This document shows, piece by piece, positions 44,468 through 52,293 of a DNA stretch of 64,000 bases (its first letter is position 1; each line of letters starts with the position of its first letter). Location: the NCBI GenBank assembly GCA_016705365.1, contig JADIYI010000008.1, forward strand, positions 1,178,001 to 1,242,000, given 5' to 3'. The notes below the pieces were generated by a model. The model was given only the letters and a program-made list of their open reading frames with translations. It was not told the DNA's origin and ran no database searches. Source of the DNA: Gammaproteobacteria bacterium (GTDB lineage: Bacteria > Pseudomonadota > Gammaproteobacteria > Pseudomonadales > UBA5518). The position numbers and the translations under genes are program-made.

Positions 44468-44481
44468 CAATGAATTTATTG
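44468..44481. promoter_or_regulatory. AT-rich palindrome upstream of the HxlR regulator
   Basis: CAATGAATTTATTG matches its own reverse complement at 12 of 14 positions and stands out in GC-rich surroundings. It lies 15 bases before the HxlR-type start and 67 bases before the divergent dehydrogenase start. A dimeric winged-helix regulator such as the adjacent one would bind this kind of site, so autoregulation is likely. Confidence 0.45.
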
Positions 44482-44495
44482 CATTCTGGGAAACC

Positions 44496-45458
44496 ATGAC
44501 GACGCGTCCGCACACGACCACTTTGACGACCAGGCGACCCGAATTCATTCGGGCAAACTCGGTGTCCCGGGCGCTGGCTGCAGTCGTCGACCGTTGGTCG
44601 CTGCTGATCCTGGCCGCGGCATTCCAGGGTACGAAGCGGTTTGATGAATGGCGCAACGGCATCGGCATTTCCAGCAACATTCTCACTTCGCGCCTGGAGC
44701 GGCTCGTCGCTCTCGGCTGCCTGCGAAAGGCCGTGGTGGCGGACGGCAAACGGCGCCAGGAATATCGGCTGACCCCGATGGGCGCCGATCTCTATCCAAC
44801 GGCACTGATGTTCTGGCGCTTCGACCGCCTCTGGTCGCAGCGACGCGCCATGCAGCCGACGACCCTGACGCATGCCGCCTGCGGCGCCGTGATGACCCCG
44901 GTCCTCGTCTGTGCACACTGTCGTGCGACGGTCCGGGCACGCGACGTCCGCTACGAGGATGGGCCCGGCGCCGGACTCGAGCGCATGCCCTCGCCCAAGT
45001 CCAGCCGGCGAATTGCCGCGCCGCCGGACGAGGGCGCAAAGCTTCACCTGCTGGCTGGCGAATCGATCGACCATTTCGGCGATCGCTGGACGCAGCAGGT
45101 GCTGTCGACGTTCTTCCTCGGCGCGCGACGTTTCGATGACATCCGCACCCAGTGCGGCGTGGCCACCAACATCCTCGCCGATCGACTGAAGCTGCTCGTG
45201 GAGCACGGCACGCTGCAACGGCGCGCCTGTGCTGCCGACCCGCGTCATCACGAGTATGTCCTGACGCCCAAGGGCATGGACCTCTACCCGATCATCCTGA
45301 CCCTGATGAAGTGGGGTGATCGCTGGCTTGCCGGAAAGTCCGGCCCGCCCCTGATCCTGTACTGCGCTCGCTGCAATCACGTGCTCGACGCGGTTGTCGC
45401 GTGTGATCAATGCAGCGGGCGGCTCGATCCGCACGAGGTCAGTTTCCGGCGCAACTGA
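44496..45458 (+). CDS. Tandem HxlR-type regulator with zinc-ribbon-like segments
   Basis: 320 residues made of two repeated halves. Each half has an HxlR winged helix (VVDRWSLLILAAAFQGTKRF at residue 30 and HFGDRWTQQVLSTFFLGARR near residue 193), each followed by YRLTPMGADLYP or YVLTPKGMDLYP. Each half ends in a cysteine pair pattern: HAAC...CAHC (residues 126-142) and CARC...CDQC (290-306), probably zinc ribbons. HxlR members respond to reactive electrophiles or other small molecules; here a metal or redox sense is possible. It probably controls block A. Confidence 0.85.
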   Translation: MTTRPHTTTLTTRRPEFIRANSVSRALAAVVDRWSLLILAAAFQGTKRFDEWRNGIGISSNILTSRLERLVALGCLRKAVVADGKRRQEYRLTPMGADLYPTALMFWRFDRLWSQRRAMQPTTLTHAACGAVMTPVLVCAHCRATVRARDVRYEDGPGAGLERMPSPKSSRRIAAPPDEGAKLHLLAGESIDHFGDRWTQQVLSTFFLGARRFDDIRTQCGVATNILADRLKLLVEHGTLQRRACAADPRHHEYVLTPKGMDLYPIILTLMKWGDRWLAGKSGPPLILYCARCNHVLDAVVACDQCSGRLDPHEVSFRRN

Positions 45459-45478
45459 ATTCCACCGTCGACCCGTCA

Positions 45479-46243
45479 TCATGACGGCTCCCTGATGGTG
45501 ATGCCCCCGTCCACGATCAGGGTCTGCCCGGTGATGTACGCCGCCGCCCGCGACGCGAGGAACACCGCGACCCCGCCGATGTCCGCGGGCTCCCCCATCC
45601 GCCGCGCAGGCGTGCCTTGCTCCACGTGCTTCAGCAATGTCTCGTTTTCCCAGAGAGCTTTTGAAAAATCCGTCTTGATCAGGCCCGGTGCGATGCAGTT
45701 GGCGCGTATGCCGTCCGCGCCCCATTCGACGGCAAGGCTCATCGCCAGCGAGGAGTCCGCGGCCTTCGACATGCCATAGACCGCCAGCGTCGGGCTGCCC
45801 TGGCGGCTGCCGATGCTCGAGACGATGATGATGCTGCCGCCACCGCTTGCGACCATGTGCGGCGCCGCCATGTTGCACAGCCAGAAGTTGCTCCTGACGT
45901 TGCTGTTCATGATCTTGTCATAGACCTCGTCGGGCATTTTTGCCATCGACCCGAAGTACGGATTCACGGCGGCGTTGCACACCAGGATGTCCAGCCGCCC
46001 GAACCGCGCCACGGTCTGGTCGATGAGATTCTGCAACTGCTCCTTTTCGGACACGTTGCAGGGAACGACGATGGCCTCGCCACCCTCTGCCGTGATTGCA
46101 TCGACCACCGCCTGGCAGGCGGCAGGTTTCCGACTGGAGACGACCACTTTTGCGCCGGCGCGGGACATGCACTGCGCCGTGGCACGACCGATCCCGCGGC
46201 TGGAGCCGGTAATTACGGCCACCTGGCCGGTCAGGTCAAACAT
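45479..46243 (-). CDS. Short-chain dehydrogenase/reductase
   Basis: 254 residues. The cofactor motif is TGSSRGIGRA (residues 12-21), NAA occurs at VCNAAVNP, and the catalytic Ser-Tyr-Lys lie in IIIVSSIGSRQGSPTLAVYG followed by MSKAA. PGLIKTDF and DGG near the end are typical of FabG-like enzymes. Likely oxidises a 3-hydroxyacyl-CoA or hydroxylated side chain in the block A pathway. GGAGG lies seven bases upstream. Confidence 0.9.
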   Translation of the reverse strand: MFDLTGQVAVITGSSRGIGRATAQCMSRAGAKVVVSSRKPAACQAVVDAITAEGGEAIVVPCNVSEKEQLQNLIDQTVARFGRLDILVCNAAVNPYFGSMAKMPDEVYDKIMNSNVRSNFWLCNMAAPHMVASGGGSIIIVSSIGSRQGSPTLAVYGMSKAADSSLAMSLAVEWGADGIRANCIAPGLIKTDFSKALWENETLLKHVEQGTPARRMGEPADIGGVAVFLASRAAAYITGQTLIVDGGITIREPS

Positions 46244-46278
46244 GCTTCATTCCTCCGAGTTGATGGTAACGTCCCGGG

Positions 46279-47349
46279 TCAACCGCCACTGGCCAGAGCC
46301 CAGCCGGATGCCGCGACCTTTCGATAACAGTCCCCAAACATGAGTGCCGTCTCCGAACTGGCATTGCCGGCCAGCGCGCGCCGATACACGCCGCACTGCA
46401 TGGCAGCAGTGCGGTAAAGGCTGAAGGCCATGTAGAACCGCCAGTCCGGAATGTCCGCGTGCCCGGTGCGGTGGGCATAGGCAGCCAGGTAGTCCGTCTC
46501 CGAAGGGATGCCGAGAGCGGCAATGTCCACGCCGGTGAAGCCGGCAGCGACCGGATCCCCCGCTGGCAGGTGATAGGTCATGCAGTTGAACGAGAGGTCG
46601 CAGAGCGGCTCGCCGATCGTCGACAACTCCCAGTCGAGGATGGCCACCACCCGCGCTTCGCGTTCATCGAATATCAGGTTGCCGATCCGGAAGTCGCCAT
46701 GCGCGATCGCCGCCGATTCGCGGGCGGGCACGTGGGCGACCAGCCAGTCACCCAACTGGTCCATGGCGGGAACTGTTTCGGCGCTTGCCGCGATGTACTG
46801 CTTGCGCCACCGCGCGATCTGGCGTGCCACGTACCGGGTTGGCTTGCCGAAATCGCCGAGGCCGCTGCCCTCCCAGTCGAAGTTGTGCAGTCGTGCCAGC
46901 GCATCGTTCATGGCGTCGTAGATACCCGCACGCTCGGTCGGCGTCAGGCCGGGCAGCAGCGGATCCGTGAAGATCCGGCCCGGCTGGTAGTCCATGACGT
47001 AGAAAGGCGTGCCGATGACCGCGGCGTCGTCGCAGTAGACACGCGTGCGCGGCACCGGCACGTCGCCCGCCGCCAGTGCGCCCAGCACGCGGTATTCGCG
47101 ATCGATGGCATGAGCCGATTCCGCCAGCGTCCCCTGCGGCTTCTTGCGCAGCACGTGCTCGCCCGCCGGCGACTGCAGGTGGAACGTCGGATTGGACTGG
47201 CCACTCGCAAACTGGCGCACCGCCAAGGGGCCGGCAAACCCGGGCAGGTTCCGCTCGAGCCACGCGGCGAGCCGTGCTTCGTCAAACCGGTGACGCTCGG
47301 CCGTCGGCCGTGTCCCGGGGCGTTCCGTTATCTGTGCTGTGGTGGTCAT
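46279..47349 (-). CDS. Aminoglycoside-phosphotransferase-like kinase (ACAD10/11 N-domain type)
   Basis: 356 residues with a protein-kinase-like fold: the catalytic loop AIAHGDFRIGNLIFDE and the metal-binding ILDWELSTIGEP are intact; SGQSNPTFHLQ and LRKKP supply the ATP-binding lobe. Homologs fused to acyl-CoA dehydrogenases phosphorylate 4-hydroxyacyl-CoAs to allow removal of the hydroxyl. Together with the separate dehydrogenase at 43109-44401 this points to degradation of a hydroxylated acyl chain. Aminoglycoside resistance is not indicated. Confidence 0.85.
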   Translation of the reverse strand: MTTTAQITERPGTRPTAERHRFDEARLAAWLERNLPGFAGPLAVRQFASGQSNPTFHLQSPAGEHVLRKKPQGTLAESAHAIDREYRVLGALAAGDVPVPRTRVYCDDAAVIGTPFYVMDYQPGRIFTDPLLPGLTPTERAGIYDAMNDALARLHNFDWEGSGLGDFGKPTRYVARQIARWRKQYIAASAETVPAMDQLGDWLVAHVPARESAAIAHGDFRIGNLIFDEREARVVAILDWELSTIGEPLCDLSFNCMTYHLPAGDPVAAGFTGVDIAALGIPSETDYLAAYAHRTGHADIPDWRFYMAFSLYRTAAMQCGVYRRALAGNASSETALMFGDCYRKVAASGWALASGG

Positions 47350-47358
47350 GGCTGGGTA

Positions 47359-48528
47359 CTACTTCGTCGGCAGGCCCAGGCGATTCGAGATGTTGTTTTT
47401 CTGCATGTTGGAGGAGCCGCCGACGATCGGCATGCAGATGATGTCGCGCACGTAACGCTCCATGTCGTAGTCACGCGCGCAGCCATAGGCACCCATGACC
47501 CGCTGGCAGGTCAGCACGATCTCCACGGCGGTATCGCCAACGAAGAGCTTGGCCATCGAGCTCTCGACGCTGCAGTCGCGTCCCTCCGTCGCGAGCCACG
47601 CGCCGTGGTACAGCATGTGGCGGCAGGCCTCGAGCTTCGTGCGTGCCTCGACGAGCATGTTGCGCACGGCCTGGTGGGAACAGATCCTGCGGCCGAACTG
47701 CACGCGCTCCTGCGAGTACTGCCAGGCGTCCGCGACTGCGGCTGCCGCAATGCCAAACGCTGTCGCGGTGATTTCCAGGCGTTCGATGTCCAGCCCGCGA
47801 CCGACCAGCATCGGCCACCCCTTGTTCCAGGCCTCGGGGCCGCCGACGATGTTCGCGAGCGGTACCGTGACGTCGTCGAAGATCACGTCGGTGGTCTCCG
47901 CGTAGCGCAGGCCGATGTGGTCGATGTCGACGATGGTCAAGCCGCGCGACTTCGTCGGCACGAGCACCAGCGAGAGGTTGCCGTAGCGCTCCGTCTTCGG
48001 CCCGCTGCGCACCAGCGTGTAGACGTAGTCGGCGATTCGCGCGCCGGTGACCCAGCGCTTCGTGCCGTTGATGACGACGGACTCGCCGTCCGCGCCGAGC
48101 GTGGCCGCGACGTTGACCGAAGCCAGGTCGCCCCCGACGTCGGGCTCGCTCAGGCCGTACGCGAACAGGATCTCGCCGCGCGCGAACTTCGGCAGCAGGT
48201 CGGCCTTCTGTGCCTCGCTGCCATTCTCGAGGATGTTGAGGGCACCGTAAAACGCGCAGTGGATGAACGGCCCGGCCAGCGACGTGCCGCGCTTCGCCAG
48301 CTCTTCGATCACGACGATCGCCGACAGGATGTCGACGCCGCTGCCACCATATTCTTCCGGGACCGCCAGCGCCGTGACCCCGAGATCACAGAGCTTCCTG
48401 AACGCCTCGCGCGAATGACTCGCGTTCTGGTCGAGCGTGCGCGCCAGCTCGCGCGGCATCTCCTTGTCGACGAAGCGCCGCAGCGTGTCGCGCAACATCG
48501 TGGTCTGTTCTGCTTCATCGAAATTCAT
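47359..48528 (-). CDS. Acyl-CoA dehydrogenase with isovaleryl-type catalytic Glu position
   Basis: 389 residues. AYGLSEPDVGGDLASVNVAA and NGTKRWVTGA are the flavin and substrate motifs. The usual catalytic Glu near the C-terminus is missing (IVGGSSNMQ where most have EGT), but Glu249 in RGLDIERLEIT sits where isovaleryl-CoA dehydrogenase keeps its catalytic base. That suggests activity on branched acyl-CoA. AAGGA precedes the ATG. Followed by the phosphotransferase gene after a 9-base gap. Confidence 0.87.
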   Translation of the reverse strand: MNFDEAEQTTMLRDTLRRFVDKEMPRELARTLDQNASHSREAFRKLCDLGVTALAVPEEYGGSGVDILSAIVVIEELAKRGTSLAGPFIHCAFYGALNILENGSEAQKADLLPKFARGEILFAYGLSEPDVGGDLASVNVAATLGADGESVVINGTKRWVTGARIADYVYTLVRSGPKTERYGNLSLVLVPTKSRGLTIVDIDHIGLRYAETTDVIFDDVTVPLANIVGGPEAWNKGWPMLVGRGLDIERLEITATAFGIAAAAVADAWQYSQERVQFGRRICSHQAVRNMLVEARTKLEACRHMLYHGAWLATEGRDCSVESSMAKLFVGDTAVEIVLTCQRVMGAYGCARDYDMERYVRDIICMPIVGGSSNMQKNNISNRLGLPTK

Positions 48529-48558
48529 GGCGTTTCCTTGCAGTAGTCGGCGACACGC

Positions 48559-50130
48559 TCAGACATTGCGCGTGCGTCCGCTCCAGTAGCGTGCACGCAG
48601 GGCCTTCTTGTCCACCTTGCCGAGGTTGGTAACCGGAATGGCCGCGACGAACTCGATGGACTTTGGTGCGGTGAGACTGCCCTTGCGTGACTTGACGAAC
48701 TCGATGAGTTCGCCCTTCGTCGCGCAGTGCCCCTGGCGCAGCACTACCAGCGCCTTGACCTCTTCGCCCCAGCGCTCGTGCGGCACGCCGATGACCGCGG
48801 CCTGCGCCACGGCCGGATGCTCGAACAGCACGTCCTCGATCTCGCGTGGGTAGACGTTGAAGCCGCCGCTGACGATCATGTCCTTGCGGCGGTCGACGAT
48901 GGTCAGGTAACCCTCGGCGTCGCGGCGTGCGATGTCGCCGGTATGCAACCAGCCGTCGCGCAGGGTTTCAGCGGTCGCGGCCGGGTCATCGAGGTAGCCG
49001 CTCATCACGTTGGGCGCGTCCGCCACGATCTCGCCGGGCTCACCCTCCGGCACGTCATGACCCTGCTCGTCGAGCAGGCGGATCCGCGTCGGATGGGTGG
49101 GAATTCCTGCCGACGCAAGGACCATGGCCTGGCGCACGGGGTCGGCCACGACGTGCAGTTCGCGCGGCAGTGACGTGAGCGCCATCGGCGCTTCGGTCTG
49201 GCCGAAGAACTGGGTGAACACCGGCCCGAACCTTTCGATCGCCTGTTTCAATCGTTCCGGCGCGATCGCAGCAGCACCGTAGAGCACGTTGCGCAGGCTG
49301 CCCAGGTCGAATGCGTCGCGCCGCGGGTGATCGAGCAGGATGTAGATCATCGTCGGCACCAGCAGCGTTGTCGTCGCGCGCTCGCGCTCGATCGTGCCGA
49401 GCAGAAGCTCGGGGTCGAAGTGGTCGAGGATCACGCAGCGGCCCTGGCGTAGCAGCACGGGCAACAGCAGGCAACCGGCGGCATGGGTGAGCGGCGTCGC
49501 GAACACGAAGGTTTCGTGCCAACCCAGGCCGAAGTCGAGCAGCTCCATGTAGTACGTGAAGACGAAGGACCGATGCGACAGCATCACGCCCTTGGGACGC
49601 CCGGTGGTTCCTCCGGTGAAATAGATGCCCGCCAGGTCCTCCGGGTCGATTGGCGCGGCGCGCGGCGTCGCGTCGTGCGCCTGCAGCAGCGCCTGCAGGT
49701 GCAGGTGTCCCGCCGGGACACGGCCCGGCTCTTCCGAGACGCAGACGTAGTGCTGCACGGTCGTCAGCTGCGGCTGCATTTCGAGGACGCGCGCCGCCAG
49801 CTTCTCGTGGTAGACCAGTGTCGTGCAGCGCGCGAAGTTCATCATGTAGACGTGGTCATCATTGGCGAGCAACACCGCGAGCGGCACGCGCACTGCACCA
49901 ATGCGGGCGACGGCGAATTCGCAGGCGACGTACTCCATGCAGTTCGCCATCAGGAATGCGACGCGGTCCCCGCTGCCGAGGCCAACCGCCGCGAATGCAT
50001 TGACCAGTCGCGCCGCGTTCTCTCCGAGTTGCCGATAGGACATCGAACGTTCGCCCTGGGTGAGCGCCGTGCGGTCCCCGCCGAGCCGCACTGCCCGTTC
50101 GTACAAGTCCGCTACCGTCTGCTCGATCAT
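48559..50130 (-). CDS. Long-chain fatty-acid/steroid-type CoA ligase (AMP-forming)
   Basis: 523 residues. The P-loop-like YFTGGTTGRPKGVMLSHRS, the GQTE motif, the DGWLHTGDIARRD core and the terminal NLGKVDKKALR lysine are intact. Start ATG at 50130 with GGGAG five bases upstream; the frame is open further up but lies in maoC. It would activate the substrate of block A as a CoA thioester. Substrate is not readable; a bulky carboxylic acid such as a sterol side chain is possible. Confidence 0.88.
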   Translation of the reverse strand: MIEQTVADLYERAVRLGGDRTALTQGERSMSYRQLGENAARLVNAFAAVGLGSGDRVAFLMANCMEYVACEFAVARIGAVRVPLAVLLANDDHVYMMNFARCTTLVYHEKLAARVLEMQPQLTTVQHYVCVSEEPGRVPAGHLHLQALLQAHDATPRAAPIDPEDLAGIYFTGGTTGRPKGVMLSHRSFVFTYYMELLDFGLGWHETFVFATPLTHAAGCLLLPVLLRQGRCVILDHFDPELLLGTIERERATTTLLVPTMIYILLDHPRRDAFDLGSLRNVLYGAAAIAPERLKQAIERFGPVFTQFFGQTEAPMALTSLPRELHVVADPVRQAMVLASAGIPTHPTRIRLLDEQGHDVPEGEPGEIVADAPNVMSGYLDDPAATAETLRDGWLHTGDIARRDAEGYLTIVDRRKDMIVSGGFNVYPREIEDVLFEHPAVAQAAVIGVPHERWGEEVKALVVLRQGHCATKGELIEFVKSRKGSLTAPKSIEFVAAIPVTNLGKVDKKALRARYWSGRTRNV

Positions 50131-50156
50131 GGCCACTCCCGACAGCGGCAGCTGTC

Positions 50157-50606
50157 TCAGCCACGCATGTGAAACATCATCTTGTAGTCGAACGCCATGA
50201 CTTCCTCGTCGCGCTGGTTGCGCACCGTATAGCGCCACACCTGCACGCCCCTGCGGGGATTGCTGGTCGACTGTTGCCCGCGAACTTCCACGATGACGCG
50301 AACCGTGTCGCCCAGCTTCACCGGTTTCAGCATCCGCATGTCGTCCACCCCCAGCCACGCGATGGCAGCTTCGCCGCCGATGCCGGCGAGGGAGACGAGT
50401 CCGACGGCGAGCCCGAAGATCAGCGGCCCATGAACCAGCCGCTCGCCGAACTGTGTCTTCGCGGCATATTCTCGATCCATGTGCAGGGGATAGAAGTCGC
50501 CGGTCAGGCCGGCCCAGGTCACGATGTGCGCCTCGGTCAGCGTGATGGCGGCTGTTTCGAACAGCTCACCGACCTTGAAGTCGTCGCCGTACTTCTTCTG
50601 TGTCAC
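50157..50606 (-). CDS. MaoC-type hydratase
   Basis: 149 residues from GTG at 50606 with AAGGAG six bases upstream. The hotdog hydratase-2 motif is TGDFYPLHMDREYAAKTQFG then ERLVHG; the usual Asn of GDxNP is Tyr here, but the catalytic Asp and His are kept. It would hydrate a 2-enoyl-CoA made by the neighbouring dehydrogenases. Confidence 0.85.
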   Translation of the reverse strand: MTQKKYGDDFKVGELFETAAITLTEAHIVTWAGLTGDFYPLHMDREYAAKTQFGERLVHGPLIFGLAVGLVSLAGIGGEAAIAWLGVDDMRMLKPVKLGDTVRVIVEVRGQQSTSNPRRGVQVWRYTVRNQRDEEVMAFDYKMMFHMRG

Positions 50607-50627
50607 GGGAAACTCCTTGCGCTCGGT

Positions 50628-51050
50628 TCAGCCCGGTACTGGCCGGAATTTGGGCAGCGTGAACTCCTCGTTCAGGCGCTCGAACGTGACCTCGACCGGC
50701 ATGTCGCAGCGCAACCCGTCGAGCTCGCATTGCACGATGTTGGACAGCATGCGTACACCTTCGGCCAGCTGGATCACGGCCACCACGTAAGGCACGTCAG
50801 GCGCAAAGGCGCTCGGCGCATTGTTGTAGACCACGGTATAGCTGTAGACAGTTCCCCTGCCCGATGCCTGCACCCATGCGAGTCGCTCCGAGAAGCAGTG
50901 CGGGCAGGCGGCGCGCGGATAGAACACGCGCTCGTGGCAGTCGTCGCAGCGCTGGATCATCAAGCGGCCCGCCTTGGCGCCGTCCCAGAACGGTCGCGCC
51001 CATGGGTTGACGATCGGTGCCGGCTTTGGCTTGGTTTCCTGCGTCGCCAT
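50628..51050 (-). CDS. DUF35 OB-fold protein with rubredoxin-like zinc ribbon
   Basis: 140 residues. Four zinc-ribbon cysteines lie in IQRCDDCHERVFYPRAACPH followed by CFSE; an OB-fold follows (GTVYSYTVVYN). Family members bind thiolase-like proteins and form aldolase or hydratase complexes, for example ChsH2 with Ltp2 in steroid degradation. Start placed at ATG 51050, nine bases after GGAGG; 51056 (overlapping the thiolase stop) is an alternative. It is coupled to the thiolase-like gene upstream. Confidence 0.87.
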   Translation of the reverse strand: MATQETKPKPAPIVNPWARPFWDGAKAGRLMIQRCDDCHERVFYPRAACPHCFSERLAWVQASGRGTVYSYTVVYNNAPSAFAPDVPYVVAVIQLAEGVRMLSNIVQCELDGLRCDMPVEVTFERLNEEFTLPKFRPVPG

Positions 51051-51055
51051 GGCCA

Positions 51056-52249
51056 TCACCCTCCCGGGATCATGTTGCCGAGCACCGTCACCTGGGCGTC
51101 CATGTAGGTGCCGCCGGTGGCGGTCTCGAGCGCGAACCGCACGTCCGGCACCTGCCGCGGCCCGGCCTTGCCCATGACCTGGCGCGCCGCCTCGATCAGC
51201 AGCGACACGGAGCCCCCGGCACCAATGTGCCCCTTGGAGAGCATGCCGCCGTCCGTGGTCGTGGGGATCCGTCCACCGGGCCAGGTCTCACCGCGCAGGA
51301 ACATGCCCCCGGCTTCGCCGCGCCCGCAGAGGCCGACTTCCTCGAACGCGATCAGCTGGTAGATCGGGTAGGAGTCGTAGATCTCCGCCACGTCGATGTC
51401 GCCCGGGCCGATGCCAGCCTCCTCGAAAGCCTGGCGCGCGGCGCGCGCCCAACCGAACCGTGTCAGGTCCGGCTCCTGGGAATACGCGAAGTGCGTGACC
51501 GCCCCCCCGTCGCCGAGGACGTAGGCGGGCCGTTCGCTCAAATCGCGAGCACGCTCGGCGGACGTGACGATGAAGGCACCGCCACCGTCGAACAGCATGT
51601 TCGATTGCTTGGCGCGCAGAGGCGTGGACAGCATCTTCGACGCCATCACTTCCTCGATGCTAATCGGCGTACGAAAGAATGCGTGCGGGTTCAGCTCGGC
51701 CCACTTGCGGTTCGAGACACACACCGCCGACAGTTCCTCATCGGTGCACCCGGTTTCGTGTTTGTAACGGGTCGTGGCCAGTGCGGCGACCGTCGAGTAA
51801 TGCTGGCCGAATGGTACCTCCCATTCCGCCGAGATGCCTGCGGTCGAGAACAGGTCGATTCCACCCTGTGCCGTGACGCCTGTGCCGAGCTTGTCCGTGT
51901 GCACGAACAGCACCCCGCGGGCGCGGCCGGTCTCGATGAGCGCGCTCGCTATCCTGAGCGCATTCGTGCTGCTGGATCCCCCCGAGAACACCTGGCAGTT
52001 GCTGGTCACGCCGTTGAGTCCAAGCTCCTCGACCAGCCGCGCAGTCGCGAGTTCGTTGCTGAACTGGGAGCTGTACAGCGAGCCCGTCGGGATCACGAAA
52101 TCGATGTCGTCCTTGTTGATCCCGGCGTCGAGGATCGCCTGTCGCGCCGAATCGAGCGCAAACGCAATCGCGCCCTTCTCCGGAAATCGACCGGTTGGCA
52201 CCTCGCCGATGCCGACGATCGCGGTGCTGCCTCGCGTTTGATGAGCCAT
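51056..52249 (-). CDS. Thiolase-like protein (SCP2/Ltp2-type) without nucleophilic Cys
   Basis: 397 residues. It has the SCP-x thiolase layout (AIVGIGEVPTGRFPEKG, EIYDSYPIYQLIAFEEVGLC, SKGHIGAGG), but the position of the nucleophilic Cys reads SGGSSSTNALR (Gly91), and the usual HD of the C-terminal half is YD. Such Cys-less members act as retro-aldolases in steroid side-chain removal and pair with DUF35 proteins, as here. The adjacent Cys85 is an alternative nucleophile. Start ATG at 52249 has GGAGG five bases upstream. Confidence 0.85.
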   Translation of the reverse strand: MAHQTRGSTAIVGIGEVPTGRFPEKGAIAFALDSARQAILDAGINKDDIDFVIPTGSLYSSQFSNELATARLVEELGLNGVTSNCQVFSGGSSSTNALRIASALIETGRARGVLFVHTDKLGTGVTAQGGIDLFSTAGISAEWEVPFGQHYSTVAALATTRYKHETGCTDEELSAVCVSNRKWAELNPHAFFRTPISIEEVMASKMLSTPLRAKQSNMLFDGGGAFIVTSAERARDLSERPAYVLGDGGAVTHFAYSQEPDLTRFGWARAARQAFEEAGIGPGDIDVAEIYDSYPIYQLIAFEEVGLCGRGEAGGMFLRGETWPGGRIPTTTDGGMLSKGHIGAGGSVSLLIEAARQVMGKAGPRQVPDVRFALETATGGTYMDAQVTVLGNMIPGG

Positions 52250-52293
52250 CCTGCCTCCGGCCCGCATGGGCTCCGGCCGCCTAAACCCGGCGC

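Noticed and set aside
46279..47349. Aminoglycoside resistance kinase
   Set aside because: Context and sequence match the ACAD10/11-type kinase found with acyl-CoA dehydrogenases.
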